Origin: Streptomyces xanthophaeus
GTDB taxonomy: Bacteria; Actinomycetota; Actinomycetes; Streptomycetales; Streptomycetaceae
Direction of reading: 5' to 3'
DNA length: 64,000 bases
Assembly: GCF_000725805.1 (NCBI RefSeq)
Contig: NZ_JOFT01000023.1
Span: 62,001-126,000 of the forward strand
Below the pieces are notes generated by a model. The model saw only the letters and a list, made by a program, of their open reading frames with translations, searched no databases and was not told the origin of the DNA. The position numbers and the translations under genes were made by a program. This document shows positions 43,270 to 51,894 of the stretch, piece after piece; positions within the stretch are counted from its first letter, which is position 1; each line of letters opens with the position of its first letter.

Positions 43270-43581
43270 TCAGTCCTGCGGACGGGAAACCTGCTGGGAC
43301 CGCAGCCACTCCTCGACCCCGCCCGCACGAGCCGCGGCAGCCGGCCGACGGGACGCGGTGGCGGGTGCCGTCCGGGGCGGGACGACCAGGAGGTCCGGGC
43401 GTCCGCCGGTACCGGCGAGCAGGACCAGCTTGCTGGGGCCCTGTTCGGTGAACCAGCCCACGTGCAGCGTGCGCCCGTCCACGGCGACGGTGTGCGGGAC
43501 GACCTGGGCTGTCCGCCCTACTCCGGTGCAGAGCTCGGATACCGGTCTGCTTGCGCAGGGGTCGGCTGTTCCGGACGGCAC
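43270..43581 (-). CDS. Hypothetical small ORF, possibly a relic
   Basis: Up to 103 codons on the minus strand (43270-43581), overlapping the amidohydrolase gene end by 64 bases. The middle (HTVAVDGRTLHVGWFTEQGPSKLVLLAG) looks like a beta-rich fragment of a larger protein, and the flanks are low in complexity. No ribosome binding site. It fills most of the 43085-43517 gap that otherwise holds the tandem repeat. I do not recognise it. A degraded gene tail is as likely as a functional small protein. Confidence 0.3.
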   Translation of the reverse strand: MPSGTADPCASRPVSELCTGVGRTAQVVPHTVAVDGRTLHVGWFTEQGPSKLVLLAGTGGRPDLLVVPPRTAPATASRRPAAAARAGGVEEWLRSQQVSRPQD

Positions 43582-44798
43582 GATCGGAGCTCATGGCGGG
43601 GCAGGCGCCGTCCGGGGCTGAACGGGCGGCCTCCGGCGACGACGAGGCGGACCGAGCGCAGGGCTTGCACGTCGGAGAGCGGGTTGCCGTCCACGACGAG
43701 GAGGTCGGCGCGGTGGCCCGCCGTGAGCCGGCCCGTGTCGTGGGAGATGCCCAGGGCCTGCGCCGCGCCCGTCGTGGCCAGGTCGATGATCTCGGCCGGT
43801 GTCATCCCGATGTGCTCGAAGAACTCCAGGCTGGAGACGAAGCCGTCGAAGACGGCCCGGGAGACCCCGGCATCGGTACCGGGGATGAGCCGTACGCCGC
43901 GCCGCGCCATCCAGCGGATCCGGCCGAACATCTCCTCGGCCCGTTCCCGGCCGAAGCGCTCAGCGAAGCCCCGCCAGTCGGGGCTGGCCGCCGGGCCGAC
44001 CGCGATGCCCCGGGCGGCGATCGCGGCCACCAGGTCCTCCCGTACGTCGAACCCGTCGCGCGCCATCCAGGTGCAGTGCTCGATGGTGTCCACCCCGGCG
44101 GCCACCGCGGCCTCGATGCCCTCGGTGCCGTGGGCGTGCGCGGCGACGGGCAGGCCGAACCGCTGCGCCTCCTCCACGACGAGCCGTAGCTCCTGCGTCG
44201 TGAACTGGGCCTGCCAGACGGGAGGGCCGCCCTTGGTGATGCCGCCGCCGGTGGCCATCACCTTGATGAGGTCCACTCCGCTCTCCGCGTTGCGGCGGAC
44301 CGCGGCCCGGATGGCGTCCGCCCCCTCGACCTCGCCGCCGAGGAACCAGCAGTGCCCGCCGGGCCCGGTCAGCGGAGTGCCGGCGGCGAGGACGCGCGGC
44401 CCGGGGAGCAGCCCGGCCGCGATCTCCTCCCGCAGGCGCACCGCGAGCCCGCCCCGGTCACCGAGGTCGCGCACCGTGGTCACGCCCGTGCCGAGGAGCC
44501 GCAACGCCCGCTCGGCCATCCCCGGGTACAACTCGGTGTCGGTGGCGGCCCGCAGGGTTTCCACGGGATCGGGCCCGGCGTCGAGTGCGAGGTGGACGTG
44601 GGTGTCGATGAGCCCCGGCAGCAGGGTGCCCTCCGGAAACGCCAGCCGGGGCACGTCCGGCCCGGCCTGCGCCTCGACCGTGGCGCGCGGCCCGGCCGCC
44701 GCGATCACGCCCTTGTCGACGAGGACGGCGCCGTCGGCGGTCTCCCGCCCACCGGGTCCGGTCACCATCCGCCCCGCTGACACCACTGCCCGCATCAT
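43518..44798 (-). CDS. Amidohydrolase-superfamily metallohydrolase (imidazolonepropionase/prolidase-like)
   Basis: 426 residues, no signal peptide. Metal ligands are in order: LIDTHVHLAL, the Lys of DLIKVMATGG, VAAHAHG, HCTWM and GTDAGVS. The C-terminal jelly-roll strands (GRLTAGHRADLLVVDGNPLSD) close the composite domain. The family hydrolyses amide or ring C-N bonds, including dipeptides such as Xaa-Pro. The final ~30 residues (RLPRHELRSCRPEQPT...) do not look like the family and overlap a degraded region, so the natural end may have been lost. Confidence 0.87.
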   Translation of the reverse strand: MMRAVVSAGRMVTGPGGRETADGAVLVDKGVIAAAGPRATVEAQAGPDVPRLAFPEGTLLPGLIDTHVHLALDAGPDPVETLRAATDTELYPGMAERALRLLGTGVTTVRDLGDRGGLAVRLREEIAAGLLPGPRVLAAGTPLTGPGGHCWFLGGEVEGADAIRAAVRRNAESGVDLIKVMATGGGITKGGPPVWQAQFTTQELRLVVEEAQRFGLPVAAHAHGTEGIEAAVAAGVDTIEHCTWMARDGFDVREDLVAAIAARGIAVGPAASPDWRGFAERFGRERAEEMFGRIRWMARRGVRLIPGTDAGVSRAVFDGFVSSLEFFEHIGMTPAEIIDLATTGAAQALGISHDTGRLTAGHRADLLVVDGNPLSDVQALRSVRLVVAGGRPFSPGRRLPRHELRSCRPEQPTPAQADRYPSSAPE

Positions 44799-45169
44799 GA
44801 ACCTCCCCGCACGGTCTGCGCGCCCGACACTACGGCCAACTGCCGTACCACGTCTGCGAGATCGCCGTCATGGTTCGCCGCGAACGGACGAGCGGCGGGC
44901 CCCCCACGCCGTGCAGAGCCATATCGGGACCGCAGGCGCGCGCATGCCGACTGACGATCATTGGCCGATCATGACTGGCTTAAGGATCGAATTTGAGCCA
45001 AGTTGACCCAGAAGGATCGTTTCATTACCCGCAAACCAGCCCTAATCGCGGGCCGAGGACGGCTACGTGGGGTTGCGGATTGGCCGGGGTGGGCGCACGT
45101 TTTGGAGCACCGAAGGGTGGGACCGGTTCGGCGATCGTCAGCCTATGGGCTGTCTCGGAGGGAGAAGTC

Positions 45170-45271
45170 ATGTTCCAGGAACTGGCATGCGCGATCCTCG
45201 TCCAGTTCCCGATCAAGGGGCATGACCCGGACGCGCCAGAGACCGGCCACGGGATGATCTCGAACTCGTGA
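45170..45271 (+). CDS. Small ORF upstream of the terpene synthase
   Basis: A 33-codon frame (MFQELACAILVQFPIKGHDP.. ) begins with ATG preceded by GGAGGGAGAAG, one of the best ribosome binding sites in the window. Its stop overlaps an inverted repeat (GTGACG-GCG-CGTCAC, 45268-45282) and lies ~70 bp before the terpene synthase. It could be a leader peptide or a short regulatory ORF. The remainder of the gap 44799-45341 (543 bp, locally AT-richer) shows no other gene. Confidence 0.3.
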   Translation: MFQELACAILVQFPIKGHDPDAPETGHGMISNS

Positions 45272-45341
45272 CGGCGCGTCACCGGTTTGTATCGCTGGTA
45301 CACGCACCACCGGCGCGCGCCGAAAGGGAAGCAGGGATCTC

Positions 45342-46427
45342 ATGACAGTGCAGGCCATCAAGCTGCCCATACTGCGGATGCCGTACCCGGTGCGGGTGAA
45401 TCCGTCTCTGCTGGCCCTGCACGAGGAGACCGAGACGTGGGCGCGAGAGATGGGCATGCTGGACAGCGACGAAGCACCGTCGGCCCACCGGGCCATCTGG
45501 ACCCGGTCCCAGTTCCACGCAATGGCCGTTGACCGGCTGACCGCCTGGGCCCTTCCTGATGCCTCACCCGCCGACCTCCGGCTCAATCACCGGTTCAACC
45601 TCTGGGCTCTGGCCTGGGACGACTACTTCGCCTCCGCCTTCAAACGGACGGGCGACCTCGCAGGCGCCCAAGCCTTCACCGACCGCCTCCATGCCTTCCT
45701 GCCGCTGGAGCCGGGCGCCCGGTTGCCGGAGCCGACCAATGCCGTCGAAAGGGGCATGGCCGACCTCCAGCAACGACTGTTCCCCCCGAGACTGGCGCAC
45801 TGGCAGCAGGGGCTCAACCGCGCCCTGGCAAGGTACATCGACGCGGGAGTCCAGGAACTGGCCAACAGCCGCGCCGGCCGTGTCCCGGACCTCATCGAGT
45901 ATGCCCAGTTCCGCCGTGAAAGCTTTGCCGCCTATACCGCCCCCTACTCCGTGGAACTCTCCACCGGTGCACGGATCCCTGAGCAGATCCGGCACAGCCG
46001 AGCCTTCCGTGCGTTGCTCGACGCCTTCATGGACTACATGGGGATGGCGAACGACATCGCCTCCTATCAGCGGGAGGTCCATGACGAACACGACGTCAAC
46101 AACCTCGTCATAGTCCTCCAGGCGTCCCTGGGCCTATCCGTCCAGGAGGCGATGCATGCGGCCGCCGAACTGGTGACCGCCCGACTGCGCCACTTCGAGC
46201 ACCTCACACGGAGCGAACTGCCCACGGTCGTCCAGCGAGCCGGGCTGAACCAGGGCGAACGGATCGAGCTGGAGTCGTGGCTCCGGGGTGCTTGCAGTTT
46301 CCTGTCCGGCCTCCATGCGTGGTACACCGGGGCGCCTCGCTACGCTCCGGCAGACGGTCCGTCCCAAGAGCAGCGGACTTCCACCGCCGCTGTGCCCACC
46401 GGCGGGCGTTGTGTCTCGGTGTCATGA
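45342..46427 (+). CDS. Class I terpene synthase (cyclase)
   Basis: 361 residues. The NSE metal-binding motif is intact: NDIASYQRE (Asn-237, Ser-241, Glu-245). The first Asp-rich motif reads WDDYFAS at 93-98 with Asp-93/94 but lacks the last acidic residue of DDxx(D/E). The RRxSF segment at 191 and a C-terminal Arg-Tyr (APRY) are in family positions. It should ionise a prenyl diphosphate (C15 likely, C10 or C20 possible). It converges on the conservon P450, which may modify the terpene. Terpene cyclases occur next to conservons in other streptomycetes. No prenyltransferase is nearby. Confidence 0.87.
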   Translation: MTVQAIKLPILRMPYPVRVNPSLLALHEETETWAREMGMLDSDEAPSAHRAIWTRSQFHAMAVDRLTAWALPDASPADLRLNHRFNLWALAWDDYFASAFKRTGDLAGAQAFTDRLHAFLPLEPGARLPEPTNAVERGMADLQQRLFPPRLAHWQQGLNRALARYIDAGVQELANSRAGRVPDLIEYAQFRRESFAAYTAPYSVELSTGARIPEQIRHSRAFRALLDAFMDYMGMANDIASYQREVHDEHDVNNLVIVLQASLGLSVQEAMHAAAELVTARLRHFEHLTRSELPTVVQRAGLNQGERIELESWLRGACSFLSGLHAWYTGAPRYAPADGPSQEQRTSTAAVPTGGRCVSVS

Positions 46428-46486
46428 GGTCTCGTCATGAGGCCTCACGACGTCGACCCACGCGTGAGGGCGCCGCACCAGCTCGA

Positions 46487-46522
46487 AGGAGGCTGCCGAC
46501 CCACGCCGTCCGGCAGCCTCCT
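46487..46522. terminator. Bidirectional terminator between terpene synthase and P450
   Basis: 12-bp perfect arms at 46487-46498 and 46511-46522 with a 12-base loop, midway between the two convergent stops. Confidence 0.8.
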
Positions 46523-46559
46523 CGGCTGTGATGCTCGGTTCCGATGCGAGCTGCGAGGC

Positions 46560-48005
46560 CTACAGCTTCCGCAGGAAGCTCCTCAGCCGCGCCCGCCACG
46601 AGGTGCGGGGCTTGGCAGGCGGCGGCAACACCGGCTCGGATAGCGGCCATTTGGGCGCCGTCGACATACCGCTGCTCGGCGGGGGCGCGGCCGGCAGCGG
46701 TGTCAGCACGTCATGGGCTTCCGGACTGCGGGGCGCGAACTTCACGGGCAGCGCCGTCAGATGCCGGGACCAGGTGGAGGAGCGCCAGGTGAGCTCTTCC
46801 TCGGGCACCGCCAGGCTGATGTCGGGAATCCGGGTGAGCAGGATGTCGATGCCGGCGTCGGCGATGACACGGCCGATGTCCTGGCCGGGGCATTCATGGG
46901 CGCCGGCGCTGAACGACAGGTGCGCGCGGTTGTGGTGCACGCGGGTCGAGGAGTCCGGGCGGACCGTCTGATCGACGTTCCCGGCGGCCAGGCCCAGCAG
47001 GAGCATGTCCCCCGCCTTGATCTCCTGCCCTCCGAGGGTGGTGTCACCGGTGGCCCAGCGACCCGGGCACACCATCAGCGGCGGCTCGTCCCAGAGCACT
47101 TGCTCCACTGCTTCCGGCAAGGTCATCTGGCCGCCGGCCAACGACCCGCGGAACCGCGGGTCGGTGACCACCATCCGCATCACGTTGGACATGAGATTCG
47201 AGGTCGTCTCATAGCCCGCGAGCAAGATGAGGCGCAGGTGGTGCTGCACCTCCTCGTCCGTGAGGCCGGCCGGGTGGGCCAGCAGCACGGATGCGATGTC
47301 CTGCCCGGGCGCCGCGTGCTTGTCGACGACAAGCTGCTCGAGGGTCTTCAGCACGTAGGCGTTGCTCGCGAGCGACGTTTCGGTGCCCTTGAAGAGGTCC
47401 CGGGCGGCGTGCACGAGCTTGGGACCGTACTCGTCCGGCATTCCGAGCAGGTGGGTGAGCACGAGCATGGGCAGGTGCTCGGTGAACTGGCCGACCAGCT
47501 CCGCGCTGCCCGCCCCGCAGAACTCATCGACCAACTGGTGCGCGAAGCGGGTGATGTGGCGGCGGATTCCGCGTTGGTCGAACTGGTCGAGGCTGGCCGT
47601 GACCGCGCCGCGCAGGCGCTGGTGCTCTTCGCCGTCCGCACAAACGCAGTCGGGTCGCCAGCCGATCATCGGCACCAGCGGCGAGGTGGTGGCGTCGATC
47701 TCGCCACTCTTCCAGCCGTGCCAGGTGCGGGGGTCGCGGGAGAACTGGGTGGAGCGGCTGGCCACATCACGGTTCTCGAGGTACCCCAGGACGAGCCAGG
47801 CCCGTACGTCCCCGTCGAGCAGGACGGGCGCCACCGGACCGTGGGCGGCACGCAACTTCTCGTACAGGCCCATGGGGTCGGTCTCGGCGGCGGCGCCCCA
47901 CAGCGGGGTCGCCGCGTCGAGTCCCGTGCCGGTGTGGGCCGGGCACCCCTGGGGCGGGGTGAGCCCTGGTTCCGTGGTGGTGTGGTCAGCGGGGGGGACG
48001 GTCAT
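46560..48005 (-). CDS. Conservon cytochrome P450, CYP157-like (cvnE type)
   Basis: 481 residues from the ATG at 48005, which overlaps the GTPase stop by four bases. Heme motif FSAGAHECPG (Cys-372) and I-helix AGYETT (263-268) are normal. The K-helix reads EQVLW (301-305), so the Arg of the nearly universal E-x-x-R is Trp and its Glu is Gln. This is the known peculiarity of the CYP157 family (EQSLW in CYP157C1, from memory). The last ~55 residues are a Pro-rich linker and a basic helix (SWRARLRSFLRKL). It may oxidise the product of the convergent terpene synthase or act as a non-catalytic partner of the conservon complex. Confidence 0.9.
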   Translation of the reverse strand: MTVPPADHTTTEPGLTPPQGCPAHTGTGLDAATPLWGAAAETDPMGLYEKLRAAHGPVAPVLLDGDVRAWLVLGYLENRDVASRSTQFSRDPRTWHGWKSGEIDATTSPLVPMIGWRPDCVCADGEEHQRLRGAVTASLDQFDQRGIRRHITRFAHQLVDEFCGAGSAELVGQFTEHLPMLVLTHLLGMPDEYGPKLVHAARDLFKGTETSLASNAYVLKTLEQLVVDKHAAPGQDIASVLLAHPAGLTDEEVQHHLRLILLAGYETTSNLMSNVMRMVVTDPRFRGSLAGGQMTLPEAVEQVLWDEPPLMVCPGRWATGDTTLGGQEIKAGDMLLLGLAAGNVDQTVRPDSSTRVHHNRAHLSFSAGAHECPGQDIGRVIADAGIDILLTRIPDISLAVPEEELTWRSSTWSRHLTALPVKFAPRSPEAHDVLTPLPAAPPPSSGMSTAPKWPLSEPVLPPPAKPRTSWRARLRSFLRKL

Positions 48006-48625
48006 GCGGACTCCTGAGCGGCGGCGAGGGTACACAAGTAGCCCATCAGCGAGAGGAGCGCGTCGCGACTGGACGACCGGTCGCGTGCGTCACAGGTGAC
48101 GATGGGCACCGATTCGTTGAGTGCCAGAGCAGTGCGCAGGGCTGGTAGCGGGTGCTGCGGCGCCTCGGGGAAGGTGTTGACGGCCACGACGAAGGGGACT
48201 CGACGGTCCTCCAGACGGGTGATGATCTCGAAACAGACTTCGATCCTCCGGGTGTCGACGAGGACCACGGCTCCGAGTGCGCCCTCGAAGATGCCGTTCC
48301 AGAGGAACCAGAAGCGCTCCTGTCCCGGCGTCCCGAAGAGATACAGGATCAGCTCCTCGTTGATGCTGATGCGGCCGAAGTCCAGAGCAACGGTCGTGGT
48401 GTTCTTGCCTTCCGCGCCGGGATTGTGGTCGATCCCGACGCCGGCCTGCGTCATGGTTTCTTCGGTGGTCAGGGGCGGGATCTCGCTCACCGCCCCGACC
48501 ATGGTCGTCTTGCCCACCCCGAAGCCGCCGACGATCACGACCTTGACCCCTCTGGCGCCGTGCGGCAGCAGAACGGCCGAGCGGCGGGGGCCGGCGGCGA
48601 CTGCGTCAGAGCCTGCGTAGTCCAT
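48002..48625 (-). CDS. Conservon small GTPase (cvnD type)
   Basis: 207 residues with a P-loop GGFGVGKTT (Walker A), a switch-like LFGTPGQERFWFLW (DxxGQ-type) and an NTF-x-E region for nucleotide base contact. Conservon GTPases are bacterial Rab/MglA-like proteins that cycle GTP and dock on the CvnB/CvnC complex at the membrane. It starts within the DUF742 gene by a 20-base overlap and overlaps the P450 gene, showing tight coupling. Confidence 0.9.
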   Translation of the reverse strand: MDYAGSDAVAAGPRRSAVLLPHGARGVKVVIVGGFGVGKTTMVGAVSEIPPLTTEETMTQAGVGIDHNPGAEGKNTTTVALDFGRISINEELILYLFGTPGQERFWFLWNGIFEGALGAVVLVDTRRIEVCFEIITRLEDRRVPFVVAVNTFPEAPQHPLPALRTALALNESVPIVTCDARDRSSSRDALLSLMGYLCTLAAAQESA

Positions 48626-48962
48626 GGATCACCGCCTCCAGAAGGCCAAGTTCGGGGACCGCCGCCACAGGAACGGGAGCAGTGGCCTCAACTCGCTCGT
48701 GGTCCACGAGCTTGGAGAGCAGCACCGTGATGACGCTGAACGGCAGGCTGAGATACGCGGAGATCTCGGCCACCGACAACGGGTATTGGCACATGGCGAG
48801 AATGGCCGCCTGCTCGGGCTGCATACCGGGTTCGGGCGCGGACCTCGATGCGACGAGGGTGACCAGGTTGAAGGCTTTGGCTGAGGAACCTGGGCCACCG
48901 GAGATGACATAAAGCGGCACGGGACTGCCTTCATCCCATGCGTCCTGGTTTTGTGACGTCAC
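48606..48962 (-). CDS. Conservon DUF742 protein (cvnC type)
   Basis: 118 residues. LYVISGGPGSSAKAFNLVTLVAS and the winged-helix-like stretch MCQYPLSVAEISAYLSLPFSVITVLLSKLV are the DUF742 landmarks. It overlaps the roadblock gene by four bases and the GTPase by twenty. It acts as an adaptor between the sensor kinase, the roadblock protein and the GTPase. Confidence 0.9.
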   Translation of the reverse strand: MTSQNQDAWDEGSPVPLYVISGGPGSSAKAFNLVTLVASRSAPEPGMQPEQAAILAMCQYPLSVAEISAYLSLPFSVITVLLSKLVDHERVEATAPVPVAAVPELGLLEAVIHGLRRL

Positions 48963-49366
48963 ATTGCCTGCCCGATGTCATCACGAGGCGGGCTGGTCAT
49001 GTGCTGGCCGATCCGGACCACCAGCGTGCGCATGCGGTCGCCCAGCAATCCTGCGTCCACCTCCGCATCGGCCAGCACCGCGAGATAGGCTCCGGGTCCG
49101 GCCGCCATGAGGGAGAAGTAACCGCCGTCGACTTCGATCCCGACCATGTGGGTCGAGCCGTCTCCGTGCGGGAACTTCTGCGCGATGGCCTTCGCCAGGC
49201 TCTGGATGCCCGAGCAGGCGGCCGCGATCGCGTCAGCGGTGTCGGGCTCCGTGTTCGCTTGACCGATGCACAGACCGTCTGACGACAACACGACCACGTG
49301 TCGCACGTACGGGACGCTGGCCGCAAGCTCCTTGAGCATCCAGTCCATGTTGAGAAGTGGCGGCAC
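48959..49366 (-). CDS. Conservon roadblock/LC7 protein (cvnB type)
   Basis: 135 residues of the roadblock/LC7 fold: LNMDWMLKELAASVPYVRHVVVLSSDGLCIG, with the VGIEVDGGYFSLMAAGPGAYLAVLA strand pair. Members of the family are regulatory subunits for GTPases, matching the GTPase two genes downstream. Start two bases after the kinase stop. Confidence 0.92.
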   Translation of the reverse strand: MPPLLNMDWMLKELAASVPYVRHVVVLSSDGLCIGQANTEPDTADAIAAACSGIQSLAKAIAQKFPHGDGSTHMVGIEVDGGYFSLMAAGPGAYLAVLADAEVDAGLLGDRMRTLVVRIGQHMTSPPRDDIGQAM

Positions 49367-49368
49367 GG

Positions 49369-50883
49369 TTACTCACCCTCGTCTGATGGCTCGCTGGTTC
49401 GGATGGAAGGGCCCGTGGCCGGTCTGTTGTCGCCGCTGAACGCCTCCCACATCAGGCCCGGCTGCCGGGGTGCGCCGGCCGTTCCCGGGGTGGCGGCCGG
49501 CGCGGCAGGGGGATGAGGGGCTGTGCGGACGACCGGTGTCGGGACGGGCGACTCGCGTCGCCGTTGCGGCAGTCCGTTGACGGTTTGTTTGACCTCGCCG
49601 GAATCGGCTGCGGCATCATGCGTCATCGTCGGCCTCGGCACGGTCGGCACGGTCGGCACGGTCGGTGCGCCCGTGGGCCTCGGCGCGAACTGCTGGACTT
49701 TCGGGGCAGGCTGCTGAACTGTGGTGATCAGGCGCCGCGGAACGAGCACGACGGCCCGCACTCCTCCGTAGGCGGAGGTGCGCAAGTCGACGTCGAGGCC
49801 GTTCTCGCGGGCCAGCCTGCTGACGACGGGCAGGCCGAGCTGCGTCGCCTCGCCCAGGTCCGCCAGACCGGTGCCGGATGATGCCTGAGCCATGACCCGG
49901 TCGATGCGCTGGCGGACCTCTTCGGTGAGCCCGACCCCCCGGTCCTCGATCTCGATCGCGATACCGGAGGGCACCTCGCTCGCGGTCACCTCGACCGGGG
50001 CGTGCGGCGGCGAGAAGGTCGTGGCGTTGTCGAGCAATTCGGCGAGCAGGTGGATCAGCGGCTCGGCTCCCTGGCCGATCACAGCGACCTCTGTCACCGA
50101 CTGCAACTTCACGCGGGGATAGTCCACGATGCGTGACATGGCCCCTCGCACGACGTCGTAGAGCGGAATCGCTTTCGACCACTGACGCCCGGGCCGGGCG
50201 TCACCCAGTACCGCGATGCTGGCCGCGAGGCGCCCGATCAGGGCATTGCGATGGTCGATGTCCTGCAGGCCATGGGAGACCACGACATCCGTACCGTGCA
50301 GGATCTGCATGTCGCGCAGGTCCTTGGCGAGTTGATGCACGATCGCCTGGACCCGCCGGGCGATCGCCACCAGGGCCCGCTGCGACGAGTCCCGTGTGCG
50401 TTCCTCGGCATCCACGGCTTCCAGGAGCGTGCGCAGAGCTGCCCGGAGCGCTTCGGCGAACTCGCTGTCGAGATGTCCCCCGAACGGGACGGAGTGCAGG
50501 ATCTCCGAAACGGGCTCACCCTGCTGCAGGCGGGCGACAGCCGCGGGGAGGAGCTCTTCGGCGAGCCATACAGTGGTGGCCCGCTGATCGGACAAGCGCG
50601 CGAGCAGCACGGCCTCGCGTTGCGCGTAGTACCGCTGTACCTCGGCGTTCGCCCGCGCGTAGCGGGCCGCCTCTGCCGCGCGCGTCCGGCGCGCCGTCTC
50701 AGCCGAAGTGATGGCCGTCAGGACGACCGCGACGAGGCCGCACCAGGCAACCGGCGTGCGTATCTGCGCGGAAACACAGACCAGCGCCACGACGCAGGCC
50801 CCAGCCAGGGCAACAGGGGGGATAAGCCATGCCGGAGCCACTGCACGCGGCAGCGCTCTAGGGGTTGAACCTGCACGAACCAT
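49369..50883 (-). CDS. Conservon sensor histidine kinase-like protein (cvnA type)
   Basis: 504 residues from the ATG at 50883, with AGGGA seven bases upstream (a second ATG at 50931 would add 16 residues). Two close transmembrane helices (about 15-65) are followed by a coiled-coil helical region (about 65-270) with HQLAKDL, then a GHKL ATPase: ELLDNATTFSPP (N box), EDRGVGL (G1) and LGLPVVSRLARENGLDVDLR (G2). The last ~130 residues are Pro/Thr-rich and disordered. In conservons this protein senses an envelope signal and binds the roadblock-DUF742-GTPase module. No response regulator is linked. Confidence 0.87.
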   Translation of the reverse strand: MVRAGSTPRALPRAVAPAWLIPPVALAGACVVALVCVSAQIRTPVAWCGLVAVVLTAITSAETARRTRAAEAARYARANAEVQRYYAQREAVLLARLSDQRATTVWLAEELLPAAVARLQQGEPVSEILHSVPFGGHLDSEFAEALRAALRTLLEAVDAEERTRDSSQRALVAIARRVQAIVHQLAKDLRDMQILHGTDVVVSHGLQDIDHRNALIGRLAASIAVLGDARPGRQWSKAIPLYDVVRGAMSRIVDYPRVKLQSVTEVAVIGQGAEPLIHLLAELLDNATTFSPPHAPVEVTASEVPSGIAIEIEDRGVGLTEEVRQRIDRVMAQASSGTGLADLGEATQLGLPVVSRLARENGLDVDLRTSAYGGVRAVVLVPRRLITTVQQPAPKVQQFAPRPTGAPTVPTVPTVPRPTMTHDAAADSGEVKQTVNGLPQRRRESPVPTPVVRTAPHPPAAPAATPGTAGAPRQPGLMWEAFSGDNRPATGPSIRTSEPSDEGE

Positions 50884-50956
50884 CGAAGGGTCCCTAAACA
50901 GTCTGGAATGAGTGGACTGGGCGTGATGCATTGCGCCGACAAGAACGGTCGGGACA

Positions 50957-50972
50957 TTGCTCGGCCGAGCAA
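50957..50972. promoter_or_regulatory. 16-bp perfect palindrome upstream of the conservon
   Basis: TTGCTCGGCCGAGCAA, 74 bp upstream of the kinase ATG, in the 576-bp gap between the conservon and panD (50884-51459). A candidate operator; no binder can be named. Confidence 0.5.
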
Positions 50973-51156
50973 AGATGTTCTAATGGGTGCGCCCGACAGG
51001 CCGGTTCGAGATCGCATTGGTGGTCACGCCTCTCTGCGGCCGGGCTCCGTCTGCGCGCAATGCGAGGTTCGACGCGCGGTGAATGCAGCGCAACACGCGA
51101 GGCGAGCATAGTCAGTTCGGGTAAGCCAAGTGGCCTTGACTGGGACGGATATCTCC

Positions 51157-51188
51157 GTTGATCGATCTGGATCGATAGTTGATCGATC
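51157..51188. repeat. Iteron-like GATCGAT copies at helical spacing
   Basis: GATCGAT occurs at 51160, 51170 and 51181, 10-11 bp apart, and the longer GTTGATCGATC at 51157 and 51178, 21 bp apart. Copies lie on one DNA face. This is a likely protein-binding array in the conservon/panD divergent region. The rest of the gap up to 51459 shows nothing else. Confidence 0.6.
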
Positions 51189-51459
51189 GCCGCCATCACA
51201 CACACTGCACATGCCTGGAATCGACCGCATCCAGCAGCTTGCTGCTCACGGCTCCCAGCTCCGGCCTCCGCCGCCTCCAGGCCCGTGCATGCCATGGAGC
51301 AAGGACGCCTCCGCGGGCGCGGCGGCCGGTGAGCCGGGGTCCTTGTACGCCACTGTTCGGGGCAGGGAGCTGACCGAACATGCGAATGGTTGTAATCTGC
51401 GGAGACCGCCCTTGACCTGCAATGAGCAGGCAGGGAGCAGACATATCGGGAGTATTCGC

Positions 51460-51879
51460 ATGCTTCGCACCATGTTCAAGTCCAAGATCCACCGGGCCAC
51501 CGTCACGCAGGCCGACCTGCACTACGTCGGCTCCGTGACCGTCGACGCCGATCTGCTCGACGCCGCGGACCTGCTGCCCGGCGAGCTCGTGCACATCGTG
51601 GACATCACCAACGGCGCCCGCCTGGAGACCTACGTCATCAAGGGCGAGCGCGGGTCCGGGGTCATCGGGATCAACGGAGCCGCCGCGCACCTCGTGCACC
51701 CCGGCGACCTCGTCATCCTCATCAGCTACGCCCAGATCGAGGACGCGCAGGCCCGGGTGTTCGAGCCCCGCGTCGTGCACGTCGACGCGGACAACCGGAT
51801 CGTCGAACTGGGGGCGGACCCGTCCGCCCCGGTACCGGGAACGGACCAGGAGCGCAGCCCGCACGCAGTGGCCGGCTGA
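51460..51879 (+). CDS. panD: Aspartate 1-decarboxylase
   Basis: 139 residues from the ATG at 51460, with GGAG eight bases upstream. [33 protein letters not shown] is the family N terminus; the Gly-Ser bond at GS (about residue 24-25) is the self-cleavage site that yields the pyruvoyl cofactor. [15 protein letters not shown] and [20 protein letters not shown] complete the barrel. It makes beta-alanine for pantothenate and CoA. Separate from other pan genes, as is common in streptomycetes. Confidence 0.95.
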   Translation: MLRTMFKSKIHRATVTQADLHYVGSVTVDADLLDAADLLPGELVHIVDITNGARLETYVIKGERGSGVIGINGAAAHLVHPGDLVILISYAQIEDAQARVFEPRVVHVDADNRIVELGADPSAPVPGTDQERSPHAVAG

Positions 51880-51894
51880 GGGGAGTCGAGGACC

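Noticed and set aside
40500..43600. Mobile element as cause of the relic region
   Set aside because: No transposase, terminal inverted repeats or target duplication could be seen; the junction looks like a simple deletion.
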